Made by a program: the position numbers and the translations under genes. Shown piece after piece: positions 46,160 to 58,485 of a DNA stretch of 64,000 nt. Position 1 is the first letter of the stretch, and each line of letters begins with the position of its first letter. Under the pieces are notes generated by a model. That model ran no database searches. It saw only the letters and a list, made by a program, of their open reading frames with translations, and had not been told where the DNA came from. Origin of the DNA: Xanthostigma xanthostigma (lineage: Eukaryota; Arthropoda; Insecta; Raphidioptera; Raphidiidae); assembly GCA_963575645.1 (NCBI GenBank), contig OY754464.1:2852001-2916000 (forward strand), in the 5' to 3' direction.

Positions 46160-49100
46160 ATGATGAGAATTAAAGAATTATTAATTTTCGTATTTGGTAA
46201 GTTTAGTTTTATTTATTTTAATTTTCTATTTTGCACATTAAAGAACATAGATATATAATATAAAAAATATTTTAATAGCGACTTACACAAGCGTCGACTG
46301 ACAACTTCATATTTAATCTATTATACTCTTCAATATGTTTTTTTTTTGTATTCGTTCTGGTTTATCTCATAGACTTCCTAATTATCATAGACTATATGTT
46401 ATTACATTAAGACATAAAAAGGATGAACAGTAAGCGAAAATATAAAAGTTTTAGTTGTAGGCGTGTAGATATTCAAGAGGTATGTAACTTGCAAAAGGAA
46501 CTTTAAAAGCTGCAGTTGTAAAGTTGCCAAAACCATACGCGTGCAAACCGGGAACGCATAATTTATCAATCTTAAACAAACGTAAACTTGTTATACAATA
46601 AAATAGCAGTTGAATTTAAAATGTGAAAAAAATGTTTCACTAAAAAGACTATACTATAAGTTAAATTATAAAAAAAATAATTGTACAATCCAGCTGAGAT
46701 TCTGTTTCAGACTTATTTTGTCTGAATTGTTGTTTTTATTTAACAGTTATAAAACAAAAATAATAATTACATAATGTTAATTAATTTATTGAATCAAGAC
46801 GTGCTTTCATAGTTATTATTTTGCTCAAGGAGCAAAATAATTTTGTCACAATATATATAAATATTTTTTGAGAACTTGAACAATATTTTTCTACAAAGAA
46901 CTTAAACTGTTGATTTCAAATCGCTAGGTCGCGAGAGATTTTGGATGGGTCAGGTAGTGTCACTCATCAATTGATGAAATGAAAATCAAACATTTTATTT
47001 TTGATAATTGCAACAATGTAAGACATGCTAATATTAATTGCAAAAATCTGTGTATTAATATTGCATCGATACAATGCAAATAAAAGTTATTTTGAAATGT
47101 TGATTTATGAGTTCATGCATTAAATAATTGTTTATAAAACAATTTAAAAGTATTTTTAAATTACGCTATATCAGATATTTAAAAGCTAGGGGAAGTCTAA
47201 ATTGTGTGTCACAAACAGAAAAGGTTGGATACCACTGTTTTAAACAAAAATGAAAAAATATATTCGTAAAAAGAAAACTGTACACAATTTGTCAAAACAA
47301 GTTTTTACACATAGATCTTTGTGACCTTTATAAATTTTATCATTTTTTTTGTTTGTTAAATTGTATACAATTTCGTCGGATTTTTTTTAAGTTTAAATTG
47401 CTTTTTTGGGTTTAGAAAATACATCGGTGATCTAGATATTTTTATTTCTCTTTCTTCTGAATTTTTCCCTTTATTGATGACTTTACTTTTTTTACTTAAG
47501 TAAGTATTCTCTATTTTATTTGTCTAATTAACTTCCGGCAAAAATGTTCCGTCATATAAAGAAAATCGCATCATAATAGGTTTAGGAGCTGTGACACCAT
47601 ATATCTTTTAATTAACTATATGAATCATTGCCTATCTACTCAATGTGCGGTGAGTGAACGCAACAAAGCGTATCGAAAATATATCTGCGTCTCTTTCTTC
47701 GATGTAATTCCCTGATTTCTCCGATGATAGCATTGGTTGAAGTACTTGAATCTGAATAAAGTATCTCTGTATCAAAAACTTTGTCTTTTTCTATGACGTT
47801 AACATGGGCGTACCCAGCTTTTGGCCCAGGAAGGAGCAAATTATAAATTTCTTAAGCCGGGTCCCCCGTGCTTGTTTTGTCCTCCTGGATACGCCAGTGC
47901 TTACGGTTGTAAAAACAGAAGTATATGTTTGCACCCTAATAGTTCAATTGCAATTTTATTCCTATGCTCAGTATAGAATAAAAGTATATGGATGACACAG
48001 CGAGCAAATATACAAACACTCGGGTGTTAAAAATAAGATGTCCAATAAGATATTGATAAATGATATGCGTCCGTTGTTTCATTAGTAGCGTAATAATATC
48101 CGTGGACAACATTTTTACGTAAATTGGTGCTGCAGATTGTCCGTATATTTCAAAATCAATACAGAATTCTTCCTAAAATCTTGCATTTTTCTTTAAATTT
48201 CGTAGTTAGTAATATGATAATTACCTTTGGTTAAAAACTCTACAATTTATTTTTATCTCTGTAACTTTATCTGTCATTTACACCACAAAAGTTTTATCTA
48301 TGCGTTACTGCAGTATACCTATACAGCTTATCTGAGGCGTACAGTTTTTTTCAGTATTCGATAAGTTTTATATCATTTCAAACCATTAATATAAGGCATT
48401 ATCTTTTTAACCTTTCGGAAAATATTTCCGTTAATAAAAAAGTTCTAAGCGCAATAAGTACTCTAGAAGTTCCGGTGGTTTCCTGTTTCTGCACTCTACA
48501 CTACGGTATCACCTTGGCTACAGCCTAGCCATTGGCGTAGCAAGAGGGGGGGCCTGGCCCACCCTAGAATATTAATTGTTCACGTACAAATAATAAGATA
48601 AATCTACATATTTTCTTTGTCGTGAAATTTCTCCAGAAAGTCGTCTTGATCGATTTCGCGCTTCTATGAACAGTTGTTATGTTTAGTGTCAGCTGGTAAT
48701 GGTAGGTAGTATTGAAAATTTGCCCCCCCCCTAGGATAAAATCGTTGCTACGCCTATGAACCTAGCATTTTAATTTCAATTTTCTCAAAATATCGACGTT
48801 ATAAGCTTATTACTTTCGGAGAAACGACGAGACAGAAAACAAAAGAATGACATATTTTGTTTGACAATCTTTTTAATGATCAACGTTTCGACACAAATCG
48901 GATAATCTTCAGAATCCTAAAAATTAGCAAATATAGAATCTAAAAAATTGGGCCGGCAACCTAGTATAGGTATGATTAAATTTACTAAATAATTATCAAT
49001 AATATTATTGCGTAAATGAATTTTAAATATTATTGTATTTAAAATAATATTTTTAAATTAACTATTAAAAATCAATAAATGTATTTTTAGAAGAACGCGT

Positions 49101-52100
49101 GTTTCATTAAAATCGAAAGCAAATTAAACTTGTTTTTTTTTTATTTTAAACTAATGTTGTTGCTGAATGATAATTCAATAATTAATGAATATACGTAATC
49201 GATGGAAAGATAAAATTATAAAACTAAATTTAATTAGAGTCCGTCATGGCTCTGGACTGCGACTCAATTTTGCTAATTACAATAAAAGATATTATTGCGT
49301 AACAAAAATAATTTAAAATTGTACAAATTTCTGTACAATAAGTATTTTATATCTTCAGATGATTTTTTTCTTGATTAAAAAACTGTTAAACAGGTAGAAG
49401 GGAGTCTTACAATTTGTTACAAGTTGCTACTTAGATGGGGGAAGGGGGGTAAACACTTTGAAATTGCGTTATTCTAAGATCTTAAATTCTATACATCAAG
49501 CTACGACCAGATCTATTACACCTACATACCTAGTGATATAATATATCCACGACATGGAATAATATTTTTGGTAATAATAATTTTTGTTGCGGTTTCGTTA
49601 CGTAATAGAATAAATATCATATCTGATTTCACCCATGACTCTCGCTAAAAAGGCCCAAGGTAAACATTAGTTCACTCATAATATAGAAATAGTTACAAAT
49701 GCTTTAATATGAGACATGTATGTTGTTTGGAATTTGGATATGTCCCTGTAGAGTAAATGGTAACTCATCCGCCGAGATATTGGAAGATTCGGGTTTGAAT
49801 CCCAACATTGACATTGATATTTTTCTAATATTGCATTGCAACGTCAACAACGGATGCGTTTGATAATACAATAGCTACCTACTCTCTTTGTAATACACTT
49901 CGTCTGAAGTAATGAGAATTTAGACATATTACGAACTCCTTAAAATTTCTCAAAGCTATACATAAAAAAAATATCATTCAAATGTTTATTCCTTACAATT
50001 ATTGTTAATTAAATAAAAAAATATGTTTGTAACTTAATCGATCTGTTGATACATAAAGTATGCATGTATGTATGTATGTAAATGGAATTTAACAGAAGCT
50101 GAAACATTCATTGGAAGTGTCTTTTTGTCTTATCTAAAATTACAATATTTTTACGACAGTAATACGCTATACGCATCTATTCTTGGAACTTATGTGTGTG
50201 ACACTGATATGAAATCATGTTTCAGAGACCCCAATTAATAAAATGTTGACCTAAAAATAACCTCTTCACAGGATTGACAAAGTCCTTATAATGTCTCAAT
50301 GCTGGTCTGGCTTCATGAAATTCAATAACACTAGCTATGATTTGTCAGCGCAGTTCTGGCGGTTCTCCCCCTCAGGATAAACATTGGGATGTGTTTTTGA
50401 GAATTAACCCTCTCGGGAACCCGAGCTCGTATCAGTCGAGATAAACAATTTACATACATTCATTGAAAAAAAAAACCAGTTGTGTGGTTTTAAGAAACCA
50501 CGACGCAAAAACTTTTATTGGATTGTAGGCGTTGGATTGTTAACACTTATCCATCACGATTAATTATAAACAACAATATTCACATGAATACACGAATAAA
50601 AACACTGTACAGCACTTGCCCGCATGACTATGTGTTATACATACTACACAGTCAGCTGATGCTAACCATGGGCGCCGCCATATTGGCCTTGGCTGCTCTA
50701 CCGAGCGTCTACTCCGAACGCCTTTCACTTTACCCCTACTCCGTGGCCGCCTGTAATGCGACATGCAACAGACGGCCAGAAAAATTCGGGGAATAAAAGT
50801 TTCACTTTAAAAAGTGTGTGTGTGCGTCAGCTCCGAAGCACGATTGGAGTTTTACTCCTTAGATACGCTGTATAATGTATTCCGTCTCATTCTTTCGCAC
50901 GTTAAACCCTACAGATATATATGTTTGTCTCTTTTGTATTACATCTCATTATTTCGCACGTTAAATCCTACAGATACCTATGTTTGTCTCTTTTGAAGCG
51001 GACGAGCGTAACGCCACACTTGAAGCGGTGGAGCGTAACGCCTCAATTGATTTTACTACTCATAAAAATTCCGAACCAGGCCTTATAACTCAAAATCGTT
51101 TTTTAAGGAGTAAACTCCAAAAAAATAAGAATAAAAAGGCTCACTCCACTCCTGATAGCTTCTATTATTTGCTAATATTTTATCAATAATATTAATAGTA
51201 TCGTCTTTTAATGATGCGGTTTATTAATAAGAATGATGTCATTTATCCAGCGTGTCAAAAGGTCACCGCAGTCCATACTTACACCACTCTGTACAGGGTT
51301 TCTCACGACAATCTGACAATAAAAACGCTTGGAAATTATACGAGACAAGAGTTCCGACGTGGCTTGAGGTATGTTCCGAAATATAACCCAGTGGCCAGTG
51401 CTAATGACATCATGAATCCGACGCCATAATTGTACTGGTATGCCACCATATTGTACTGGTGAGACAGATGTGACGTAGCATAAATATTTAACCGGACGTG
51501 TGTTCATCAAACAGTTACTTTTGATAGACGAGAAAAATAATAAACCGTCAACGCGCTGGTCACTATATTTCGGAACTGACCAGTAGGTACATTGGTTTTT
51601 ATTTTGGAACACATCCTTGATGATTGTCTTTGAATTTTTAGTTCACATTGCTGTAAAAGAGTGTATTTTTAAACTCTATAATTTTAATTATAACCCTATA
51701 AAACCTTAAACCTCAAATGATTATGTTTATGTAAATTATATATTTAAAAATATTATATAAATTATTGTTATGTCATGGGTTTTTAATACGTATTTAGACG
51801 TCTGGAAGTGGGTGAAAATGAAGTTGAAAGACTCCATTAGACAGATAGATACATACATACATGCATATAGGAAAAATTAATAAAATTGTGACAAACGTGT
51901 ATATAATGATTGTATTGTATTGCAGGAGCCTTAATTCTGTGCCATCAAGACCTGGTGCAGGGTGCTCCAGCTCCGCCCCTCGACGGATCGGGTGGCATCG
52001 TGGCGTGTTTCGACGTACGCTGCGACCCCGAGAGCGGACCCGTTTGCGCAATAGACGCGTCGGGTATACCGAGAACATTTGAAAATCGCTGCATGGCTGA

Positions 52101-52534
52101 TTTAGCTTACTGCCGCGAAGGAAGATGTAAGATATTTTTTTCATTATTATTATATAGATACAGCAAAAAAAAAGTATCGGTCCCCGGCCTCTCGCATATA
52201 GTCGATTTTTTTATATTCGTAATTGACAGAATAGATTATATTATACTTATTTTTTTTTTAACTTCGAGGAGTACTTCAGCCTTGGATTATTGTGCTATCT
52301 TCCAATCTTTTAAGTTTCATCCGATCCAGTATCCTCGTTCCTTGTACTAGGTTGTACAAGACTGGACTGGTTGGTTGATGTAGTCTTCTGTCGACTGCAT
52401 TGATAAGTTCATATCAAAAGAGTGCAATGGATAGTCAGTGAGAAAAATACTTATAACGTATCAAATCCTTTTTATAATAATCTCAATGTTTTTTTTTTAC
52501 AGATTACGTGATGGTCAAAAACGGAGAATGTTGA
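46160..52534 (+). CDS. Small secreted Kazal-like protein, 89 aa
   Basis: Three exons: 46160-46196 (signal start MMRIKELLIFVFG), 51926-52126 and 52503-52534, joined at phase-1 introns of 5.7 kb and 376 bp. The signal peptide probably ends around LCHQDLVQG|AP. The mature part has six Cys: VACFDVRC, SGPVCAIDASG, FENRCMADLAYC and a last Cys just before the stop (KNGEC). The spacing fits an atypical insect Kazal domain in which the usual GSDGxTY loop is changed to AIDASGIPRTF. The function is likely extracellular protease inhibition, but the altered loop makes the inhibitory role uncertain. Intron phases and the position of the last Cys on a tiny third exon match the 30783-33579 gene. Confidence 0.82.
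46197..47620. other. First part of intron 1, nothing recognised
   Basis: AT-rich intronic sequence without identifiable repeats. Confidence 0.35.
47625..47990 (+). repeat. Interspersed repeat, copy B, with nested MITE
   Basis: Collinear with 12826-13190, including the small insertion bounded by GGGCGTACCCAG and CTGGATACGCC (about 47811-47905). Confidence 0.65.
48532..48757. mobile_element. hAT-like MITE
   Basis: Ends TTGGCGTAGCAA and TTGCTACGCCTA, with G/C runs next to each tip. Flanking CCTAGCCA and CCTAGCAT are near-identical and may be a worn 8-bp duplication. Confidence 0.6.
48770..50470. other. Intron 1, mostly unremarkable; short (ATGT)n tract near 50065
   Basis: No exon of the second Kazal gene or of any other gene was recognised. 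Confidence 0.4.
49740..49815 (+). repeat. tRNA-like sequence, probable SINE head
   Basis: GAGTAAATGGTAACTC forms a D-arm and GGGTTTGAATCCC a T-arm with intact B box. The anticodon arm does not pair well, so a tRNA-derived SINE or decayed tRNA is more likely than a working tRNA. Confidence 0.4.
50471..50815 (-). mobile_element. MITE, copy 2 of the near-identical pair
   Basis: Inverted partner of 23566-23933. The ORF beginning MSHYRRPRSRGKVKGV recurs here but diverges after a small deletion. Confidence 0.7.
50870..51060. repeat. Two short tandem duplications
   Basis: A unit of about 60 bp with 'tttcgcacgttaaa' and 'atgtttgtctcttttg' is repeated (50890-50997). It is followed by two copies of 'gaagcggxxgagcgtaacgcc' (50996-51045). 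Confidence 0.65.
51360..51612. mobile_element. Probable TIR element
   Basis: 'gttccgaaatataacccagtggccag' on the left resembles the complement of 'gctggtcactatatttcggaac' on the right. A 134-codon minus-strand ORF spans it but matches no protein. Confidence 0.4.
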
Positions 52535-53017
52535 AAAATGATTCCTGATATGGAATTTGAATTATTTATCGAATGCTCTGAAGACATTTCGTCAGAATAA
52601 TGAATTCGAATTGTGAAAATACAGTATGATATTATATCTGTTTTAATAGACTGTTTATTGATAGTTTTTAATTTCTAAATTTTGATCGACTAGTACCTGC
52701 ATTATTCAAAATGAATTATATAAAATTGTTTGAACTTAACATAACAATATGTAGAAAAAATCACGATTTTTACGATTTGTTTTAAATTTTGTCCTTTTCT
52801 AAGATTCAAACATTTTTAAACGAAAATGTCGTTAATTAAATTAATGTATTATTAATTTTTGTATTTTTAGATAGGATTAAGTTATACTAAGATATTATAC
52901 ATAGCCAAAAAAAACCGTAGAAAAAAAAATGTAACTAAATTGACCAACTCACCAAAAAGGTGGTATTTATGAATTAAATTTATATTATGCTTTGATATTT
53001 AAAAAATATATTATTTT

Positions 53018-53541
53018 ATTCAACACGCGTGAGTAATATGTAATTTCGGGGCCCTGCTAAACGTGGGAGAAATAATATATTACTTCACTATAGTGTAATA
53101 ATGAATTTTCTGGCGTGGGAGAAATAATGTATTACTTCACTAGTGTAATAATGAATTTTCTGGACCAATAGAAACTCAGTAGCAAGCCCAAGCGCTAAAT
53201 AATGAAAAAAACTGCAAGTAGCTTCTGGACCAATAGGAACGTGGTAGGCGGTATTGTATACTTATATGAAAACAGCATCGCAATTCAGCGAAATCATGGC
53301 AATCTTGTGTATACAGTGACGGTGGTACGTCAATCAATGAAGTGATTTATTATTTTTCCCTCTTTTATCAGGGCCCCGATTACATATTACTCCTGCTAGT
53401 TGAATAAAGTATTATGTGCGACTATTGATCGAAGGAGAATATTCCACTCGCGTGTGTTTTACCGCACTCGCTGCGCTCGTGCGGCAAATTTCACGCTCAT
53501 GGAATCTTCTCCTTCTCTCACTAGTCGCACAATATACTATT
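53018..53541 (+). repeat. Composite TIR repeat, copy II
   Basis: Same two-part structure as 31472-31975. It has a local duplication of the segment around 'taataatgaattttctgg'. Confidence 0.7.
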
Positions 53542-53544
53542 AAA

Positions 53545-55465
53545 TGGATAACTGACAAAATTAAAAAAGTCAAAATTTTTAATCATAATGTTTACCTCAC
53601 ATAAGCTAAATTTTTATTTTATAATTTCTATTAAAATCTAATAAATATTTACATATTATAAGAAGTAGGATTGCCTTAAAAATTTTCAGAATAAATGTGA
53701 CATGAACAGGAAAAATTAATACTAATTATAAAAACTACACACGTATAATATAGTCACACTAGAATTTAAATATGACGTGTTTATATACAGAACTTTGTTA
53801 TTAGCTAATAAATTATAATTCCCAATCAATTAGAAAATATGTGACAACAGATCTATTAAAAAACTGAAATTATGCAGTGAATTTATTTTATTACTAAACA
53901 TATTTGTAAGGAAAAAAACCTATAGCCTTAGGCTTATAAATTAAAAACTTAAGAAAATGCACAATAATAAAATGCTAAAGTTAATTTATTTTACATTGCG
54001 GTTAATTATTATTGACTTAAAATGTCGTTAAAGTTTGTTCTTGAACCGCAGGGGCAGCGAAACGGACTGCGGCGTTTCCTAAACTTTTGCCACGTGTGCA
54101 CCCCTTATAGATTAGCAAAATTATGGAAGACCCCCGCTGCCCATCGCGCGATTGGCCACTGATCCTTTTTTTTTTGGAACGCTAGTCTGCGCAACTCTGT
54201 CACTACATGATCTAAATCTTTTTATTGTTACTAAGTTTTATTATCATATTTTATATTGTTTAATAATTGGTAATCTACTTATTTGAATGCAATTCAGTGA
54301 GTTGGTAAAGTAGAGGAAATTGTAGGTTTCTTTTTAACAAAATTTTATTTTGAAAAGAGTAAAAAATTTGCAACAATTAATTATACATCAAATTATCCAA
54401 TAATATTAGCAGAAATCGAATAGAAGAAAAAACTTATGAGAAAAAAATATTAAATGAATATTGGCACAATGGTTTGTCAAAAAATGTAACAGGATATAAT
54501 GAAAGCATTTTAAAACTTTAAATGGGCCTTGTTCACAAAAATAGCACAGATTGACATAACTGTGTATAGAATTTCTTCTTCAAAACCACATTTTCATTTT
54601 GTGGACATTTTATACGAAAAATGTGTAAGTTATTATTTTGTACCTATTTCTATATGACTGCAATTTTAATGGCCTCCAATAAACATAATAACAGAGATAA
54701 CCCTATTTGCTTGAGAAAAACGAAGAAGCGATGTTAGATAGTTCCTATATATGAACTATAAGAACTAAAATATCAATGTCGGTTGTCCGACAATACGTTA
54801 TGAAACCCTGGATAAACGTGCCATAAAAATTAAAAAAAAAAGTGTTATAAAGAAAAATGTAATTTTTAATTTTATTGTTTAATTTGTCTTTTTCCTGGAA
54901 GAGATTTATTATTTTATAAAATGAAAACTTTTGTTCACAAAAAAAATATTTTGAATATACTTACATACATTTGACACACGTTATAAATAATATGCAAGAA
55001 GTTTTAGTCATTATTAAATTATAATGAAATTTACTTAAATATAAAATTTAAATTAAAAAACAGTTATTTATTTACTTAAATTTAAGGAGATCCTTGAATT
55101 ATAAAAACAAACATGGTATAAGTACGGGATTTTTTTATATTAAATAAATTTTGTATTTATTTTATTTATTTATTTTTTAAATAATAAACTGTTTAGGATA
55201 ATCTATAAATAAAATTTCTTATTGCAGAGATCAAAATATATTCCGAAATATTGTCTAATAATTTGAAAACTGATACGAACCCATTTTGAATTTTGATTTA
55301 TCATCAAAATAGTTAGGTACCTCTACATTGTTTATTTATGTATTTATATATATTATTTTGTTAGAATTTAAACAAAAACTAGGTTTTATCTGATATTCTA
55401 AACCTACATTCTTCAGTTTAAACCTATACACTCGAAGATAAACAAATTGAAATTACTTAGCTATG
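53545..55465. other. Intergenic, no gene seen
   Basis: Very AT-rich. A patch at 54040-54170 is relatively GC-rich and repeat-like but has no identifiable ends. Confidence 0.4.
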
Positions 55466-55912
55466 TATATATGTCACGGTCAATGTCCGAAATCCGAGCC
55501 ATATTGGGCAATGTCCGAATTCAGACAAAGTTCAAAAAATAGATTTTTAAAAACATGAAACTCTAACATTTGATTGTATTTTTATCATGATAAGTTATCA
55601 TTAACCCTTTATGGAATTTTTATCACTGATATCAACTATTGAAAAATATATTTTTCAGCTTTCTATTACAATTATTGATGATTGAAACCATGTATAATTT
55701 ATTTCCACACATTTTATTTATTTTAATGAATAAAAAAATACAAAAAGGCATTACTAATATAAATAATTATATTTTTTATAAGCATAACCTTGTCCGATTT
55801 CTGACATTGCCCGATGTGGCTCGGGCATTGTCGACATTGACCGGTCAATGTCGACATTTCCCGGGAATTGTCGACATTGCCCGAATTCCGGACATTGACC
55901 GTAACATATAGA
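55466..55912. mobile_element. TIR element rich in GACATTG motifs
   Basis: Ends ACGGTCAATGTCCG and its complement. The right half packs 'cgacattg' and 'cattgtcgac' palindromes six or so times in 110 bp. It begins about 50 bp after the DM4/DM12 stop codon. Confidence 0.65.
55713..55722 (-). terminator. Likely poly(A) signal for the DM4/DM12 gene
   Basis: Overlapping AATAAA hexamers on the minus strand, inside the transposable element downstream of the stop. Confidence 0.45.
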
Positions 55913-55963
55913 CATTGCAAATTTCTGAGACAAGTTTCTACGGCTAATCGGACGGTATTTTTT

Positions 55964-57899
55964 TTACACATTGTTGATAAAAGTGTTTGTCAGAGAGCAT
56001 CTTGGATAAAGCGTTAAACAGTCCGCGCCATATTGGCCTGCACGCTGGGCGTCCAAATATACTGAAGAAATGTTTGTTGTCGGTCTGAATCTGAACCTGT
56101 AAAGTCATTAAACAATATAATATATATAGAGGAGAATTTATTAATTAACTAACCGACATACTTTGACAGATCTAATTAAAAAAAACGGGTGCTTATCAGA
56201 TATATAATAACTACTATATGAAGCATTGTTTATTTACTTAATGTGCGGTGAACGAAGGCAACAATGCGTATCGAAAATATATTTGCGTCTCTTTTTCGAA
56301 GTAATTCCTTGGTTATTTCGACAATATATTATATTATATATATTAGCGTGGAGTATATCTCTCTTTCTCAAAAGTTTTATGTCTTTATCTATGGCGTTAC
56401 CCAAATCAGAGGCAACAAGTTCTTACGACTTAAAAAAAGACAGAAGTATATGTTTGCGCCCTAATGGTTCGATTGCGACTTGATTCCTATCCTCGGTGTA
56501 TAGTAAAAGTTTATGGTGCTTGTACTCTTGTGCGCGCGTTAAAAGTTAAGCTTCTTAAAAACTAATTTTTATTTGTTCTATTTATATTATTATATCTACT
56601 AGTTATTTTAATTAATAATTACAAAAATATTACGTACATAATAGTTAATAATTGTCCAAAAAGTCCGTCAATATTATTATGAGGAATAACATAACTACTG
56701 CTTTCGCAAATACTTCTTAGTAGACAGGCGCGGCCGTCGAAATTATACCTAAAACAAGTGAAGGAGCGCAGTGAAGAAGAAATCTGGGGTCGGTTAAGTT
56801 TTTTTTTTCATTCAAATAAATAAAAATAAAAACTACTAAATTGCGAAGACAGAAGAACGTTAGAAAATCCGGATTTTCATCTTCCCGTCTATTCGGACCA
56901 GAACATAAGATACAAACAAATATCTATAAACCTCGGAAACTGGCAGTGTACTTCGAAAAATAAACGATCGAGTCTCGCGAAACAAATACTACAATGGCTA
57001 CGTCTGCACACGAGGCTGGTTTTGCCGCCTGAATTGCTGCTGGAACTTGAGCTGGAGTTCAAAATAAGAACGTAGGTCATTTTTCGTACATTTTTCTGTG
57101 CTGGCTTTCAGCAAGAACCAATCAAAAAACGATATCTTGTCACGTGGGTGATACAGGCAAACGTCCAAAAACAAACACTGCGTCACAGTGTGTGTTCTGT
57201 TCAGAGACAATAAACGTTCACTTTTGTTAACATTCGAACTGTCACTGCACCAAATCCATCTACGAAACCAGCTTTCAAATACGCATCGTGCGAAACTTAA
57301 CACATCAAAACCATCACGAAATCAAGTAACGTATCAAGTCTCGTGTGCAGCGGCATTTAGACAAGGCCCTAGCTAAAGTAATGTACATACCTGTCTAAAA
57401 TATTTTCCAATGTCAAAAATATATGGTCTCTGTCGTCAGTTGTCCGCTGACTACTTTTAAATCGTTTCGATCTACCAACTAAAATTGGCCAACTTTGTTG
57501 TAAATCTTCAATTTTTACAGGTTCCATAAATTGAAACTGAAAATTGGTAGTTAAAAGCATTTGTTGTTTCGACCCGAGTTTTATAGGAATCGCAAGACCA
57601 ATGTTGAACTATAAAACAAAATAAAATTAAGACAATTTATTGTCAATGTCATTCAACAAATTCGTTTACTGGGTGGGATTATAGGACAGGATTCTCCAAT
57701 TTTTAATTTTACTACAAGTAGTTTCTTTATAACGATTCACTATTTTAACAATTAAAGAAAAATACCAGTGTTACCTTACTTTATATGTACATCCCATTGG
57801 ATAGACCAGCGTTCGTATTTTTCTGTATTGCTGCTTTTGTTCAGTAATGCAAATTATTGTAAACAATGACAACGTCAAAAACTTTGTTGTTACGTTCAT
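55964..57899 (-). CDS. DM4/DM12-family secreted protein, four small exons
   Basis: Exons 57899-57780, 57608-57391, 56748-56638 and 56096-55964 join in phase (0, 2, 2), giving 193 residues. The signal peptide MNVTTKFLTLSLFTIICI leads into LVYPMGCTYKFNIGLAIPI, the opening of the insect-specific DM4/DM12 domain. The domain continues TNFQFQF, RDHIFLTLENILDR, FDGRACLLRSICES and YLDAQRAGQYGADC, with the closing YPRC. All conserved Cys of the CLLRxICE and DC...YPxC blocks are present. Proteins of this family are secreted, insect-specific and of unknown biochemical role; they often occur in clusters. The last acceptor chosen is TTTACAG|G at 56096, because it alone fits the phase of the GTACGT donor at 56637. 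Confidence 0.85.
56225..56515 (+). repeat. Interspersed repeat, copy C, without nested MITE
   Basis: Collinear with 12826-13190 and 47625-47990 except that the small insertion is absent. It lies in DM4/DM12 intron 3. Confidence 0.6.
57080..57370 (+). repeat. Interspersed repeat, copy 2
   Basis: Diverged partner of 41340-41680. It lies in DM4/DM12 intron 2. Confidence 0.5.
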
Positions 57900-58485
57900 T
57901 TTAATTTACACTTGAAGCAACGTTTCTGTAATACTATTTAGTCGTGAATTTTTCGATGAAAAATTATTATCGGTTTACTCGCTTTTTAGTCACTTGCCCA
58001 TTTCTTGTAAGTAAATATACATTTCACTTCAAAAGTTAAGTATATTTTATTATAAGTAGCCGTACCCGGTCACGCGTTGCAGTGGCTCAGCTGGTGCTCC
58101 CGTTGCCGTAAAATGTTTAGTATAGCGTGTGTTGCTTTAACGTCCAACAGATGACGCTGTATTCAACGCACCCGATGCCGATGGACAGAGTGATGTTATA
58201 AGGGTTAAGTTTTTTCATCCGATATACGAAACCCAAAAAATAATAGTTACTATCTCGATTACAGATTTTATTTTGGGTATTGTAAGGAAAAAAATAAGTC
58301 AGTAAACTTTGAAAGTACCTCTACAGGTGTATTAATTATCAAATTCGGTAGTAACCAGGATCGGCTTTGTGTTTTTTCTTCGAGCGCCTCGCATTTCATA
58401 AGCTATTAACTGCCGTCGCGAAGTTTTTTATAGAAAATTCTATACTCTCACACAAATTTTAATCTGAATGAAGTAGCCCTAGTAG

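Noticed and set aside
51208-51612. 134-codon minus-strand ORF
   Set aside because: It spans a probable TIR element, has no recognisable domain, and no promoter or splice context was found.
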